A stretch of DNA of 64,000 bases from JAGZHZ01 sp963929865 (GTDB lineage Bacteria > Bacillota > Clostridia > Lachnospirales > Lachnospiraceae): positions 1 through 64,000 of the forward strand of contig CAWVKK010000065.1 in the NCBI GenBank assembly GCA_963929865.1. The letters are read 5' to 3'. The notes beneath the pieces are model-generated. The model worked only from the letters and a program-made list of their open reading frames with translations, did no database searches and was not told the origin of the DNA. Position numbers and translations under genes: made by a program. Within the stretch, counting starts at the first letter, position 1, and the number at the start of each line of letters is the position of its first letter. Positions 40,251 through 49,064 of the stretch are shown piece by piece.

Positions 40251-40394
40251 TTATTTATGATTTTCGCAGCTCTGATTTCCTACGGTACAGGATGTCTTGC
40301 ATGCAGACTGGCAAGATGTCTGGCATTCGCCGCATCCTCCTTTTTTCAAAGTGTTCTGTAATGTCTGCGCATTTAAAGTTTTAATGTGTTTCAT
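40251..40394 (-). CDS. SCIFF ranthipeptide precursor (47 residues)
   Basis: A 47-residue precursor with leader MKHIKTLNAQTLQNTLKKGG and a core of six Cys (21, 24, 28, 32, 36, 43), the six-cysteines-in-about-45-residues pattern that defines SCIFF. In this family the maturase links Cys sulfur to nearby residues such as Thr. AAGGAGG lies 9 bases before the ATG and an extended -10 promoter (TGGTATAAT) precedes it. The peptide is nearly universal in Clostridia and has been linked to group behaviour in some species. No dedicated exporter is adjacent. Confidence 0.95.
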   Translation of the reverse strand: MKHIKTLNAQTLQNTLKKGGCGECQTSCQSACKTSCTVGNQSCENHK

Positions 40395-40427
40395 CGTCTT
40401 ACGCCTCCTTACTTGTTCGTTCAAGTC

Positions 40428-40433
40428 ATTATA
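40428..40433 (-). promoter_or_regulatory. Extended -10 promoter of the SCIFF gene
   Basis: TGG-TATAAT on the minus strand (the TATAAT is the complement of 40428-40433). The -35 region is poor. Confidence 0.55.
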
Positions 40434-40532
40434 CCATACCTGACTTTATTTTAAAAGTCTTTTTTCTCGCTTCTGAAAAACTTTCTTCTGCGTGCGTTTT
40501 TTGCTATAATATCAGAAAAAGGAATGATGACT

Positions 40533-41174
40533 ATGAAATACGGTATTTTTTTCGGCGACAGCATCACCGACGCCAACCATCTCTTTTGCGGCAGTCCGCT
40601 CGGAGATGGATATGTCTTTGAGCTGTCCCGCCTTGCCCGCGCCCGCCGTGCCTCTCTCTTTTTGTACAACCGGGGATACAGCGGGCACACGCTTCAAAGG
40701 CTGCTCGACGTCTTCGATCGGACGTGGAACCATGGCTGCTGCCAGGACGGCGTCTGGGATCTCGTCTGCGTCCAGATTGGCGTCAACGACGTCTCTGTGT
40801 GCATGGACACCGGACTCTCGGCGTCTGCCAAAGACCGCTATCTGGAAACGTACCGGAACCATTTTTCTCTTCTGCTCTCCAGAATCCGCGCAGATTTTTT
40901 TGGACCTCTTCTGATTTTAGAGCCGTTTTTGTTCCCTCATCCTGCCAGTCTTCAAAACTGGATGGCTGTGAGGGGACAGATTGCCTCCCTCATGGAAGAG
41001 TCCTCCAGACACTTTTCCGCCGTTTTTCTCCCCCTCCAGGCTCTCCTCGCAGACGCCTGTCCTGCGTCGCGCTTTTCTCTTTTGACCTCGGACGGCATTC
41101 ATCTTACCCCGCGCGGCAGCCAGCTTCTCGCCTCCTTGATCTGGGATCAGCTGGAGCGCCTTTCTTTTTTCTGA
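40533..41174 (+). CDS. SGNH/GDSL hydrolase family protein
   Basis: A 213-residue GDSL-type hydrolase. Block I is IFFGDSITDANH with the nucleophile Ser10. Block II is around NRGYSGHT, block III is QIGVNDVS and block V is SDGIHLTPRGSQLLASL, giving the Asp-His pair. No signal peptide, so it is cytoplasmic and likely an esterase or deacetylase of small substrates. Three in-frame ATGs lie close together (40524, 40527, 40533). I chose 40533, which has AAAAAGGA about 9 bases upstream. TATAAT at 40505-40510 is a plausible -10. Confidence 0.87.
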   Translation: MKYGIFFGDSITDANHLFCGSPLGDGYVFELSRLARARRASLFLYNRGYSGHTLQRLLDVFDRTWNHGCCQDGVWDLVCVQIGVNDVSVCMDTGLSASAKDRYLETYRNHFSLLLSRIRADFFGPLLILEPFLFPHPASLQNWMAVRGQIASLMEESSRHFSAVFLPLQALLADACPASRFSLLTSDGIHLTPRGSQLLASLIWDQLERLSFF

Positions 41175-41184
41175 ATAGGACGCT

Positions 41185-41228
41185 TAAAAAAACTCTATGC
41201 AGATCTGCTGTTCTGCATAGAGTTTTTT
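41185..41228. terminator. Bidirectional terminator between the SGNH gene and the EF-G paralogue
   Basis: AAAAAACTCTATGCAG pairs with CTGCATAGAGTTTTTT around a 10-base loop. Confidence 0.9.
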
Positions 41229-41274
41229 GTCTCTGCCATGCTTTTTTCCGCACAAAAGCAGCTTTTTTTATTCT

Positions 41275-43362
41275 TTATTCTTCGCCTGCGTTTTCCTTGT
41301 TTGCTCTTGCTTCCACTTCTTTTTCCTGGATGTCTGACGGCGCCTGCTCATATCTTGCGAATTCATACGCAAAGTCTCCGCTTCCTCCTGTGATCGACCG
41401 CAGCGTCGTGCAGTATCCGTACAGCTCCATCATCGGCACGTCCGCCTCGATGATCTGTTTTCCTTTGTGATCCGGGTTCATTCCCAGCACGCGCCCTCTT
41501 CTCTTGTTGAGGTCTCCCATGACGTCTCCTGTAAATTTATCCGGAACCGTAACCTTAAGAGAAGCAATCGGCTCAAGCAGAACAGGGGACGCCTCCATAA
41601 AGCCTTTTTTGAACGCCTGAATCGCCGCCGTCTTAAATGCCATTTCTGAGGAGTCTACCGGATGGTAGGATCCGTCGTACAGCGTTGCCTTGACGCCCAC
41701 TACCGGATATCCGGCGAGAGGTCCTTTCTGTACGGATTCCTGGATACCTTTTTCCACTGCCGGGAAATAGTTCTTCGGAACGGCTCCGCCGACTACCACC
41801 TGATCGAACTCATACGCTTTTTCCAGATCTCCAAGAGGAGCAAAGCGCATTTTTACATGTCCATACTGACCGTGACCGCCGGACTGTTTTTTGTATTTTG
41901 CCTCCACGTCGGAATTCTTGCGGATTGTCTCGCGGAACGCTACCTTTGGCTTGCTCAGCTCGATCTCCACTTTGTATTTTGTCACCAGCTTGCTGGCAAT
42001 GATGTCCAGATGCTGATCTCCCATACCGTACAGCAGAGTCTGACGGTTTTCCGCGTCGTTGACGGACTTCATCGTCAGGTCTTCCTGCATCATCTTTGCG
42101 AGAGCCTGGGAAACTTTGTCGTCTTCTCCTTTTGCTTTTGCCTTATATCTCTTGTATGTGTACGGGATAGGCAGATCCAGCTTTCCGTACTGAATCGGAT
42201 TTGCTTTTGTGGAGAGCGTATTTCCGGTAAACGCGTTGAGCTTTCCGATCGCTCCGATGTCTCCTGCCATCAGTTCCTTGACCTCGACCGGCTTATTTCC
42301 TTCGAACACGTACAGCTTGCTGATTTTTTCCTCATTGTCAGTGTCTGCATTGTATAGCGCATCGTCGCTCTTGATGGAGCCGGAGCATACCTTAATCATG
42401 GAATACTTTCCGATGAACGGGTCTACGATCGTCTTGAAGATATAGGCCGATTTTGTCTTTGAGAAATCATAGTCCGCCTGGAAGACTTCCTTTGTCTTGA
42501 GGTTCACACCGGCAAACTTTCTCTTGGAAGGATCCGGAAGGTATCCGATGATATCGTTCATCAGATTTGCGATGCCTTTTAACTCGGTGCTTGATCCTAA
42601 CGATACCGGCACGATGCTGCCGTCTATAATTTCAGAGTGAAGCGCTGCGCTGATCTCCGCCACGGAGAACTCTTCTCCTCCGAAATACCGGTCCATAAAT
42701 TCTTCGCTTGTCTCTGCGACTGCCTCTAAGAGGTTTTCACGATATTTTTCCAGATATTCCACAGAGTAATCCGGAACCGGGCATTCTTCCTTCTGATCTT
42801 TTCCGATCCATCTTCTTCCAGCCTGTTTTACGATATTGACATATCCGACTAACTGTCCGTTTTCGCGGATCGGCAGATGAATCGGCGCAATTTTCTTTCC
42901 GTACATTTCCGTCAGCTTTTCTACGATCTCGCGGAAGCTGGCGCTGTCGATGTCCATATTGCTCACAAAGAACATTCTCGGCAGCTTATATTTTTCACAC
43001 AGCTCCCATGCCTTCTGGGTTCCGACCTCAACGCCGCTTTTTCCGGAAATGACGATGACCGCTGCGTCCGCTGCCGCTGCCGCCTCCTCCGCCTCTCCTG
43101 AGAAATCAAAATATCCCGGCGTATCCAGCACGTTGATCTTGACGTTGTTCCAGATAATCGGAACCATCGTTGTGCTGATTGAAAATTTTCTCTTTATTTC
43201 CTCTTTATCATAATCACTGATCGTATTTCCTTCTGCCACGTTTCCCATTCTGCTTGTGATGCCGGATAAATAAGCCATCGCTTCTACAAGGCTTGTCTTT
43301 CCGCATCCGCCATGTCCCAGAATTACCACGTTACGAATCTTGCTGGTTGTGTAAACATTCAT
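41275..43362 (-). CDS. EF-G-like translation GTPase (EF-G2 type)
   Basis: A 695-residue GTPase with the full EF-G domain set. G1 is GHGGCGKTSLVE (16-27) and G3 is DTPG (80-83). The G4 site reads SNMD (134-137) where EF-G has NKMD, so both guanine-contact residues differ. Domain IV has the GGHGQYGHVKMRF start (about 490), and domain V ends with GYCTTLRSITGGSGDFAYEF. It does not sit in a str operon, so it is a paralogue of the kind called EF-G2, of unclear function. The ATG at 43362 has TTGGAGG 7 bases before it. Confidence 0.9.
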   Translation of the reverse strand: MNVYTTSKIRNVVILGHGGCGKTSLVEAMAYLSGITSRMGNVAEGNTISDYDKEEIKRKFSISTTMVPIIWNNVKINVLDTPGYFDFSGEAEEAAAAADAAVIVISGKSGVEVGTQKAWELCEKYKLPRMFFVSNMDIDSASFREIVEKLTEMYGKKIAPIHLPIRENGQLVGYVNIVKQAGRRWIGKDQKEECPVPDYSVEYLEKYRENLLEAVAETSEEFMDRYFGGEEFSVAEISAALHSEIIDGSIVPVSLGSSTELKGIANLMNDIIGYLPDPSKRKFAGVNLKTKEVFQADYDFSKTKSAYIFKTIVDPFIGKYSMIKVCSGSIKSDDALYNADTDNEEKISKLYVFEGNKPVEVKELMAGDIGAIGKLNAFTGNTLSTKANPIQYGKLDLPIPYTYKRYKAKAKGEDDKVSQALAKMMQEDLTMKSVNDAENRQTLLYGMGDQHLDIIASKLVTKYKVEIELSKPKVAFRETIRKNSDVEAKYKKQSGGHGQYGHVKMRFAPLGDLEKAYEFDQVVVGGAVPKNYFPAVEKGIQESVQKGPLAGYPVVGVKATLYDGSYHPVDSSEMAFKTAAIQAFKKGFMEASPVLLEPIASLKVTVPDKFTGDVMGDLNKRRGRVLGMNPDHKGKQIIEADVPMMELYGYCTTLRSITGGSGDFAYEFARYEQAPSDIQEKEVEARANKENAGEE

Positions 43363-43426
43363 ACTTATATCCTCCAATACTAGTTAGTTTTGAGTGCCTC
43401 TCACTCTGTATTTCTGCTATGGATAT

Positions 43427-43455
43427 ATTTTACTAAAATTGTCATAATATTTCAA
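43427..43455 (-). promoter_or_regulatory. SigA-type promoter for the EF-G paralogue
   Basis: TTGAAA (complement of 43450-43455) and TAAAAT (complement of 43427-43432) with a 17-base spacer. Confidence 0.6.
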
Positions 43456-43555
43456 GCTATTTATCTAATTTTAACAATTATTTTTTTGTTTTTTTTTCAC
43501 ATCGCTGATTTTCCGTCGAAATTTTTATATTTTTACACTTTAAAGCGTCATAGCA

Positions 43556-43584
43556 TTGACATTCCATTTTAATGATAGTAGAAT
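43556..43584 (+). promoter_or_regulatory. SigA-type promoter for aroF-tyrA-aroA
   Basis: TTGACA (43556-43561) and TAGAAT (43579-43584) with a 17-base spacer. No T-box or other leader structure was seen in the roughly 30 bases before aroF. Confidence 0.75.
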
Positions 43585-43623
43585 AAAGAAGTTAAAAAAA
43601 AGAATTTGCAGAGGTATCTAAAT

Positions 43624-44640
43624 ATGATTATTATAATGAAAAGAAACGCTTCCCCGGAAGCTGTAAATCACGTTTCCGACATCATCCGCTCAAAAGGGCT
43701 GGAGGTGCATTTATCCCAGGGACAGGAGGTTACGATTATCGGCGTCGTAGGCGATAAGAGCCGGCTTGCCGACCAGAATTTGGAGATTGCCCCGGGCGTT
43801 GACCGGATTGTCCCGGTTACAGAGAGCTATAAACTCGCCAACAAAAAATTTCATCCCCAGCCTTCTGTCATTCCGGTGGGAAACACCGAGATCGGACCAA
43901 ACACGCTGACCGTCATGGCAGGTCCGTGCGCTGTGGAATCAGAAGAACAGCTTCTTCTGATCGCCCGCGAGGTCAAAAAGGCCGGCGCTACGTTTGTCCG
44001 CGGAGGAGCCTACAAGCCCAGAACCTCCCCGTATTCTTTCCAGGGTCTTGAGGAAGAGGGGCTGCGCTACATGGCAAAGGCAAAAGCTGAGACTGGCTTA
44101 AACACCATCTGCGAGGTAGTCAGCGAGGCTGCGATTGAAGCCGCTGTCAAATACGTCGATATGATCCAGATCGGCGCGAGAAACATGCAGAATTTTCAGC
44201 TCTTAAAAGAGGCGGGACGCTCCGGGCTTCCTGTCCTTTTAAAGAGAGGGCTTGCCGCTACGATCGACGAGTGGCTCAACGCCGCCGAGTATATCATGTC
44301 GGAGGGGAACAGCAGAGTCGTCCTGTGCGAGAGGGGCATCCGCACCTTCGAGACCGCGACCCGCAACACGCTCGACGTCAGCGCCGTCCCGGTCATCAAG
44401 GCAAAGTCCCATCTCCCGATCATCGTCGACCCCAGCCACGCCACAGGAGTCAGAGACTATGTGCCGCCGCTGGCAAAGTGCGCGGTCGCAGCCGGCGCGG
44501 ACGGTCTGATGATTGAAGTGCACAACAATCCCGCCTGCGCTCTGTCGGACGGTCCGCAGTCTCTGACTTTCCCTCAGTTTGAAGCGCTCTCCGACGAGCT
44601 CGTCCCATACGCCAAGCTGGCAGGAAGGAAATTCCGATGA
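43624..44640 (+). CDS. aroF: DAHP synthase (3-deoxy-7-phosphoheptulonate synthase)
   Basis: A 338-residue type I-beta DAHP synthase, the first enzyme of the shikimate route, joining PEP and erythrose 4-phosphate. A ferredoxin-like regulatory domain occupies residues 1-70. The barrel then carries TVMAGPCAVESEEQL, RGGAYKPRTSPYSFQG, QIGARNMQNFQLL, VLLKRGLAATIDEW and IIVDPSHATG, all family signatures. The regulatory domain of such enzymes binds Tyr or Phe. The start is the ATG at 43624, with GAGGT about 8 bases upstream. The stop overlaps the tyrA start (ATGA). Confidence 0.95.
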   Translation: MIIIMKRNASPEAVNHVSDIIRSKGLEVHLSQGQEVTIIGVVGDKSRLADQNLEIAPGVDRIVPVTESYKLANKKFHPQPSVIPVGNTEIGPNTLTVMAGPCAVESEEQLLLIAREVKKAGATFVRGGAYKPRTSPYSFQGLEEEGLRYMAKAKAETGLNTICEVVSEAAIEAAVKYVDMIQIGARNMQNFQLLKEAGRSGLPVLLKRGLAATIDEWLNAAEYIMSEGNSRVVLCERGIRTFETATRNTLDVSAVPVIKAKSHLPIIVDPSHATGVRDYVPPLAKCAVAAGADGLMIEVHNNPACALSDGPQSLTFPQFEALSDELVPYAKLAGRKFR

Positions 44641-45734
44641 GCAGCCTGACCGTCGGCTTTGTCGGGCTTGGGCTGATCGGCGGATCCATCGCCAAAGCCA
44701 TCAAATATGTGCAGCCGGACGCACACCTTCTCGCCCATACGAGAAGCCGCAAGACGATGGAGTACGCCCTCTCGCACCAGATTATCGACGAGTGCTGCGA
44801 TCAGGTCGACGCGCGCTTTAGCGCGTGCGACTTTGTGTTTCTGTGCGCTCCGGTCGAGTCCAATGCGTCTTACCTATCCATCCTGAAGCCGCTTTTAAAG
44901 GAGAGCTGCATTTTGACGGATGTGGGCAGCACAAAGAGTGACATCCACCGGAAAGTAGCCGAGCTTTCCATGGAGAAATTTTTTATCGGCGGTCATCCCA
45001 TGGCCGGCTCGGAGAAGACGGGCATCGCCAACAGCAAGCGGATTCTGCTTGAGAATGCCTACTACGTGCTGACCCCCACGAAGGAAGTCTCCGAGGAAAA
45101 GGTAAAGCGCTGCTATGACCTTGTCCTCTCCTTCAAAGCGCTGCCGCTCATTCTGACATGCGAAAAGCATGATTTCGCCACGGCCGCCATCAGCCATCTG
45201 CCGCACATCATCGCCTCCTCTCTCGTCAATCTCGTAAGAGATTCCGACTTTAAGGACGGCGTCATGAAGCAGATCGCCGCTGGGGGCTTTAAGGATATCA
45301 CGCGGATCGCCTCCTCCTCCCCGGAGATGTGGCAGCAGATCTGCTCCACAAACTGCTCCAATATCGTCCGCATTCTCGACGATTACATCGAGAGCCTTAA
45401 GCGTACGAGGGAAGCGCTCGCCGAGCGCAGGGAGGACGATATCTACCGGCTCTTCTCGGACGCGAGGGAATACCGCGATTCCATCTCCGACACCTCCCGC
45501 GGTCCGATTCCAAAGAGCTATTCGCTCTACTGCGACATGGTGGACGAGGCCGGAGGCATCGCGGCGCTTGCCACAATCCTGGCGACGAACGGCATCAGCA
45601 TCAAGAATATCGGCATCGTACACAACCGCGAATTTGAGGAGGCCGTTCTGCACGTAGAATTTTATGAAGAATCTGCTTTAAAAAAGGCCGTAGATCTGCT
45701 GCGCCGTTACCGCTATACGATCTATGAGCGATGA
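44637..45734 (+). CDS. tyrA: Prephenate dehydrogenase with C-terminal ACT domain
   Basis: A 365-residue NAD-dependent enzyme converting prephenate to 4-hydroxyphenylpyruvate for tyrosine. The Rossmann start is VGFVGLGLIGGSIAKAIK (residues 6-23). The catalytic region includes DVGSTKSDIH, IGGHPMAGSEKTGI and AISHLPHIIASSL. The last 70 residues form an ACT domain (GGIAALATILATNGISIKNI), a likely tyrosine sensor. Coupled at both ends: a 4-base overlap with aroF and the shared ATGA region with aroA. Confidence 0.95.
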   Translation: MSSLTVGFVGLGLIGGSIAKAIKYVQPDAHLLAHTRSRKTMEYALSHQIIDECCDQVDARFSACDFVFLCAPVESNASYLSILKPLLKESCILTDVGSTKSDIHRKVAELSMEKFFIGGHPMAGSEKTGIANSKRILLENAYYVLTPTKEVSEEKVKRCYDLVLSFKALPLILTCEKHDFATAAISHLPHIIASSLVNLVRDSDFKDGVMKQIAAGGFKDITRIASSSPEMWQQICSTNCSNIVRILDDYIESLKRTREALAERREDDIYRLFSDAREYRDSISDTSRGPIPKSYSLYCDMVDEAGGIAALATILATNGISIKNIGIVHNREFEEAVLHVEFYEESALKKAVDLLRRYRYTIYER

Positions 45735-45751
45735 GGGAGGAAACGAATACT

Positions 45752-47035
45752 ATGGATTTTGAAAGAGCAACTGCACTAAGAGGGGAGATCACCGTGCCGG
45801 GAGACAAGTCCATCTCCCACCGCGCCGTCATGTTCGGCGCTCTCTCAGAGGGCACGACTGAAATCACCAATTTTTTAAACGGGGCGGACTGTCTCTCCAC
45901 GATCGACTGTTTTCGCCGTCTCGGGATCGAGATTGAGACCGAAAAGGACTGCATCCGGATTTACGGCAAGGGTCTGCACGGACTGCAAAAGCCGCAGCAG
46001 ATTCTCGAGACCGGGAACAGCGGCACGACCACACGGCTGCTCGCCGGGATTTTGTCGGCGCAGCCCTTTGAGTCGGTCTTAAACGGGGACGCCTCCATCC
46101 AGACGCGCCCGATGAAGCGGATCATCCTTCCGCTGTCTTATATGGGAGCCGACATCGTCAGCCTCAGACACAACGACTGCGCCCCGCTGCGCATCACCGG
46201 CGCGCACTTAAAGGGCATCCACTACCACTCTCCTGTCGCTTCGGCGCAGGTCAAGTCTGCGATTTTGCTCGCCGGTCTTTACGCGGACGGGCAGACGAGC
46301 GTTACGGAGCCCGTCGTGTCGCGCAATCACTCTGAGATTATGCTCCGCCGCTTCGGCGCCGACGTGACGTCTGAGGGCACGACTGTCACCATCAGACCAG
46401 ACCCGAAGCTTAAGGGGCAGCATGTCACAGTCCCCGGCGATATCTCCTCCGCCGCCTACTTTATCGCGGCCGCCCTCATGATCCCCGGGTCGGAAATTCT
46501 GATCCGGAATGTCGGGGTCAATTCCACGCGCGACGGCATCCTGCGCGTCTGCCAGGCGATGGGGGCCGACATCGCGCTGGAGAATCTCTCCACAGGCGGC
46601 GGGGAGCCCACAGCTGACCTTCTCGTCCGCGGCACAGCCTCTCTTCGCGGCACGACCATCGCAGGAGACCTGATCCCCACGCTGATCGACGAGCTGCCCA
46701 TTCTCGCGGTTCTCGCCTGCTGCGCGCAGGGGACGACCGTCATAAAGGACGCCCAGGAATTAAAGGTCAAAGAGTCGAACCGCATTGATCTCATGGTAAA
46801 AAATCTCTCCGCGATGGGCGCGGTCATCACCGCGACCGACGACGGCATGATCATAGAAGGCGGTCATCCGCTCCGCGGCGCTGTGATCGACAGCCATCAG
46901 GATCACCGGATCGCCATGTCCTTTGCGATTGCGGCGCTTGCAGCGGACGGCGTCACCACCATCCGGAATTTTGAGTGCGTCAATGTCAGCTACCCCTCGT
47001 TCTATGAGGATCTCGCCAGACTGATGCGCGGTTAA
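45752..47035 (+). CDS. aroA: EPSP synthase (3-phosphoshikimate 1-carboxyvinyltransferase)
   Basis: A 427-residue two-lobed EPSP synthase, the sixth shikimate step. Features are TVPGDKSISHRAVMFGAL (N-terminal), LETGNSGTTTRLLAG (PEP site), SAQVKSAILLAGLYADG, KVKESNRIDLMVKNL and DHRIAMSFAIAALAA. The start ATG at 45752 has GGGAGG about 10 bases upstream. An ATG at 45731 overlaps the tyrA stop but has no ribosome binding site. The NSGTTTRL stretch, with Thr and Gly preserved, resembles glyphosate-binding loops, but sensitivity class was not judged. Confidence 0.95.
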   Translation: MDFERATALRGEITVPGDKSISHRAVMFGALSEGTTEITNFLNGADCLSTIDCFRRLGIEIETEKDCIRIYGKGLHGLQKPQQILETGNSGTTTRLLAGILSAQPFESVLNGDASIQTRPMKRIILPLSYMGADIVSLRHNDCAPLRITGAHLKGIHYHSPVASAQVKSAILLAGLYADGQTSVTEPVVSRNHSEIMLRRFGADVTSEGTTVTIRPDPKLKGQHVTVPGDISSAAYFIAAALMIPGSEILIRNVGVNSTRDGILRVCQAMGADIALENLSTGGGEPTADLLVRGTASLRGTTIAGDLIPTLIDELPILAVLACCAQGTTVIKDAQELKVKESNRIDLMVKNLSAMGAVITATDDGMIIEGGHPLRGAVIDSHQDHRIAMSFAIAALAADGVTTIRNFECVNVSYPSFYEDLARLMRG

Positions 47036-47043
47036 AAAAGCAG

Positions 47044-47099
47044 ACAGGGGAAACGGCTTTGGCGTCTTTGCGGCGTCAAGACCGTTTCCCCTGTTTTTT
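47044..47099 (+). terminator. Terminator after aroF-tyrA-aroA
   Basis: CAGGGGAAACGG pairs with CCGTTTCCCCTG, followed by TTTTTT. A GC-rich inner loop separates the arms. Confidence 0.9.
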
Positions 47100-47131
47100 A
47101 TAAATAAAAGCGTTTGTCAGCAAAAAATGCG

Positions 47132-48304
47132 TCAATACCACCGCGTCATCGGCAGCTCATTGTTGATGCCCTTCGTCGCCAGGATCTGGTGCAGATCGAT
47201 GATTCCGTTGTGGAACGTCGCGGCGCAGACCGACAGATACAGATCCCACATCCGCACAAATCTCTCGTCAAACATCTTTCGTACCTCTTCGATGTGTTCC
47301 CTGTAATTCTTTTCCCAGCACAGAAGCGTCCTGTTATAGTGGAGGCGGAGATTTTCGGCGTCGAGGATGTGGAAATTGTCGTTCGCCATCGCAGCCGCCA
47401 TCTCGCGCAGGCTGGGAACCACGCCGCCTGGAAAGATGTATTTCTTGATCCAGGCGTCGCCCGGGTGTTCTTTGAGCGCGCTGATAAAGTGGAGTAAAAA
47501 CAGTCCCCCGTCTTTTAGGACGTCTCTGACGCAGTCGTTAAAGAGCTGGTAATTTTCTCTCCCCACATGCTCGACCATCCCGACGCTGACAACGCGGTCA
47601 AATTTCTTTCCGTATTTGGGCAGATCCCGGTAATCCATCAGCTCTGCGTCGAGCTCGTTCTCAAGCCCCTCCTCTTTGATTCTCCTCTTAAATTCCGCGT
47701 ACTGCTCCTGGCTTAAGGTGATCCCTGTGCCCTTGATCTTATATTTCTTTGCCGCCTCGATCAGAAGAAATCCCCATCCGCACCCGATGTCCAGCAGCGT
47801 CATGCCCTCCGACAGATACAGCTTCTGCAGAATATAGTCGACCTTGTTGACCTGAGCCTGATACAGCGTGTCGCCGGGATTTTTAAAATATCCGCACGAA
47901 TAGCTCATCGTCTCGTCCAGCCACAGTCTGTAAAAGTCATTTCCGATGTCGTAATGGCTCGTCACTTCTTTCTTCTGGTTTTTCTTTGAGACCGACGTGT
48001 GAATCAGCTTTTTCAGCGCATTTTCATCCGTTGAAAACTTTCCCATCTGTCCCAGAAAATGGTCCAGCGCCTCGTACAGGTTTCCTTCAATCTCCAGATC
48101 GCCGTCCATGTAAGCTTCCCCCAGGGCAATCGACGTGCTGCGCATAAGATCCGATACGGGAATCGCCTTCTTAAAGTGCACCGTGAAGGTCGGCGTCCCC
48201 TCTCCGATCTGGTATTCGTTGTCCTTAAATTTCATCAGAAATGGGTAAGCCGTAAATTTGCTCATAAATTGTACCATTGCTTTTTCTTCCATTTTGTCTA
48301 ACAT
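47132..48304 (-). CDS. cfa: Cyclopropane-fatty-acyl-phospholipid synthase
   Basis: A 390-residue SAM-dependent enzyme that methylates unsaturated fatty acids in membrane lipids to cyclopropane forms. Conserved parts are TSHYDIGNDFYRLWLDETMS (with SYSCGYF), the SAM loop LLDIGCGWGFLLIEAAKKY (about 171-189), GMVEHVGRENY and KYIFPGGVVPSL. AAGGAGAG precedes the ATG. A SigA promoter is present about 50-80 bases upstream. Cyclopropane fatty acids usually aid acid or solvent tolerance. Confidence 0.95.
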   Translation of the reverse strand: MLDKMEEKAMVQFMSKFTAYPFLMKFKDNEYQIGEGTPTFTVHFKKAIPVSDLMRSTSIALGEAYMDGDLEIEGNLYEALDHFLGQMGKFSTDENALKKLIHTSVSKKNQKKEVTSHYDIGNDFYRLWLDETMSYSCGYFKNPGDTLYQAQVNKVDYILQKLYLSEGMTLLDIGCGWGFLLIEAAKKYKIKGTGITLSQEQYAEFKRRIKEEGLENELDAELMDYRDLPKYGKKFDRVVSVGMVEHVGRENYQLFNDCVRDVLKDGGLFLLHFISALKEHPGDAWIKKYIFPGGVVPSLREMAAAMANDNFHILDAENLRLHYNRTLLCWEKNYREHIEEVRKMFDERFVRMWDLYLSVCAATFHNGIIDLHQILATKGINNELPMTRWY

Positions 48305-48351
48305 TGCTGTCTCTCCTTTTCTGATTGATTATGGAACTATTTCCATCTGCT

Positions 48352-48380
48352 ATCTTACTCTTTTGAACATGCAATGTCAA
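48352..48380 (-). promoter_or_regulatory. SigA-type promoter for cfa
   Basis: TTGACA (complement of 48375-48380) and TAAGAT (complement of 48352-48357) with a 17-base spacer. Confidence 0.65.
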
Positions 48381-48407
48381 CGCAAACTCCCGGCTCCTCC
48401 CGGACGC

Positions 48408-49064
48408 TTAATACTCCTTTTTCTCGATCATGCGGATGCTGCACGCGACGGAGAGGACCGCCAGGCACACAAGCGCCGCGCCCATGGCGGCTCCGATCCA
48501 CCTCTGCCCCGCAATCTGACGGATCTGCTGCGCTATCTGCGTTTCCTGCTCCCCTTGCAGTATGCTCATCAGACCTGCCCCCGCAAAGCTGACGGATAAG
48601 ACCGCCGCAATCATGACAACTCTGCCCTTTTCTGCGCCGAATTTAATCTGAATCGGGATCATCACGCAGAGCATTACAGCCAGCAGACCAAGCGCAGTCA
48701 CGCCCTGCATTCCAAACTCTCCCCACCTTATCTCTCCTCCCTTTATCAGCGTGACGGCGATACCAGCCCCGATCGTCAGCCCCCAGCCGATGACGCCGAG
48801 CATCACGCCGAATAGATATTTCTCCGCCACATACGTCCTTCTCGAAAAAGGCAGCGTAAACAAAAAGGCGTTTCCGCTTTTCTGTTCGTCCAGCGCAAAG
48901 GTGTTGACCACCATCATCGCTGACAGGATCGTCATATAATTCAGAGCAAAAATCAGATTTGCCGTTCTGCCAAAAAGCATCAGAAGCACCAGAAGCATCA
49001 TCAGAATCAGCGTCTTTTTCAGTTCTTTCATCAAATACCAGTCTTTTTTCCACAATCCCTTCAT
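48408..49064 (-). CDS. ABC-2 type transporter permease
   Basis: A 218-residue membrane protein with about six helices (MKGLWKKDWYLMKELKKTLI, then strongly hydrophobic segments). This is the small permease found with YtrA-type regulators. The ATG at 49064 overlaps the ATPase stop by four bases (ATGA), fixing the start. The motif FTLPFSRRTYVAEKYLFGV in the first third is typical of ABC-2 permeases. The substrate is unknown. Such modules often respond to cell-wall antibiotics. Confidence 0.87.
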   Translation of the reverse strand: MKGLWKKDWYLMKELKKTLILMMLLVLLMLFGRTANLIFALNYMTILSAMMVVNTFALDEQKSGNAFLFTLPFSRRTYVAEKYLFGVMLGVIGWGLTIGAGIAVTLIKGGEIRWGEFGMQGVTALGLLAVMLCVMIPIQIKFGAEKGRVVMIAAVLSVSFAGAGLMSILQGEQETQIAQQIRQIAGQRWIGAAMGAALVCLAVLSVACSIRMIEKKEY

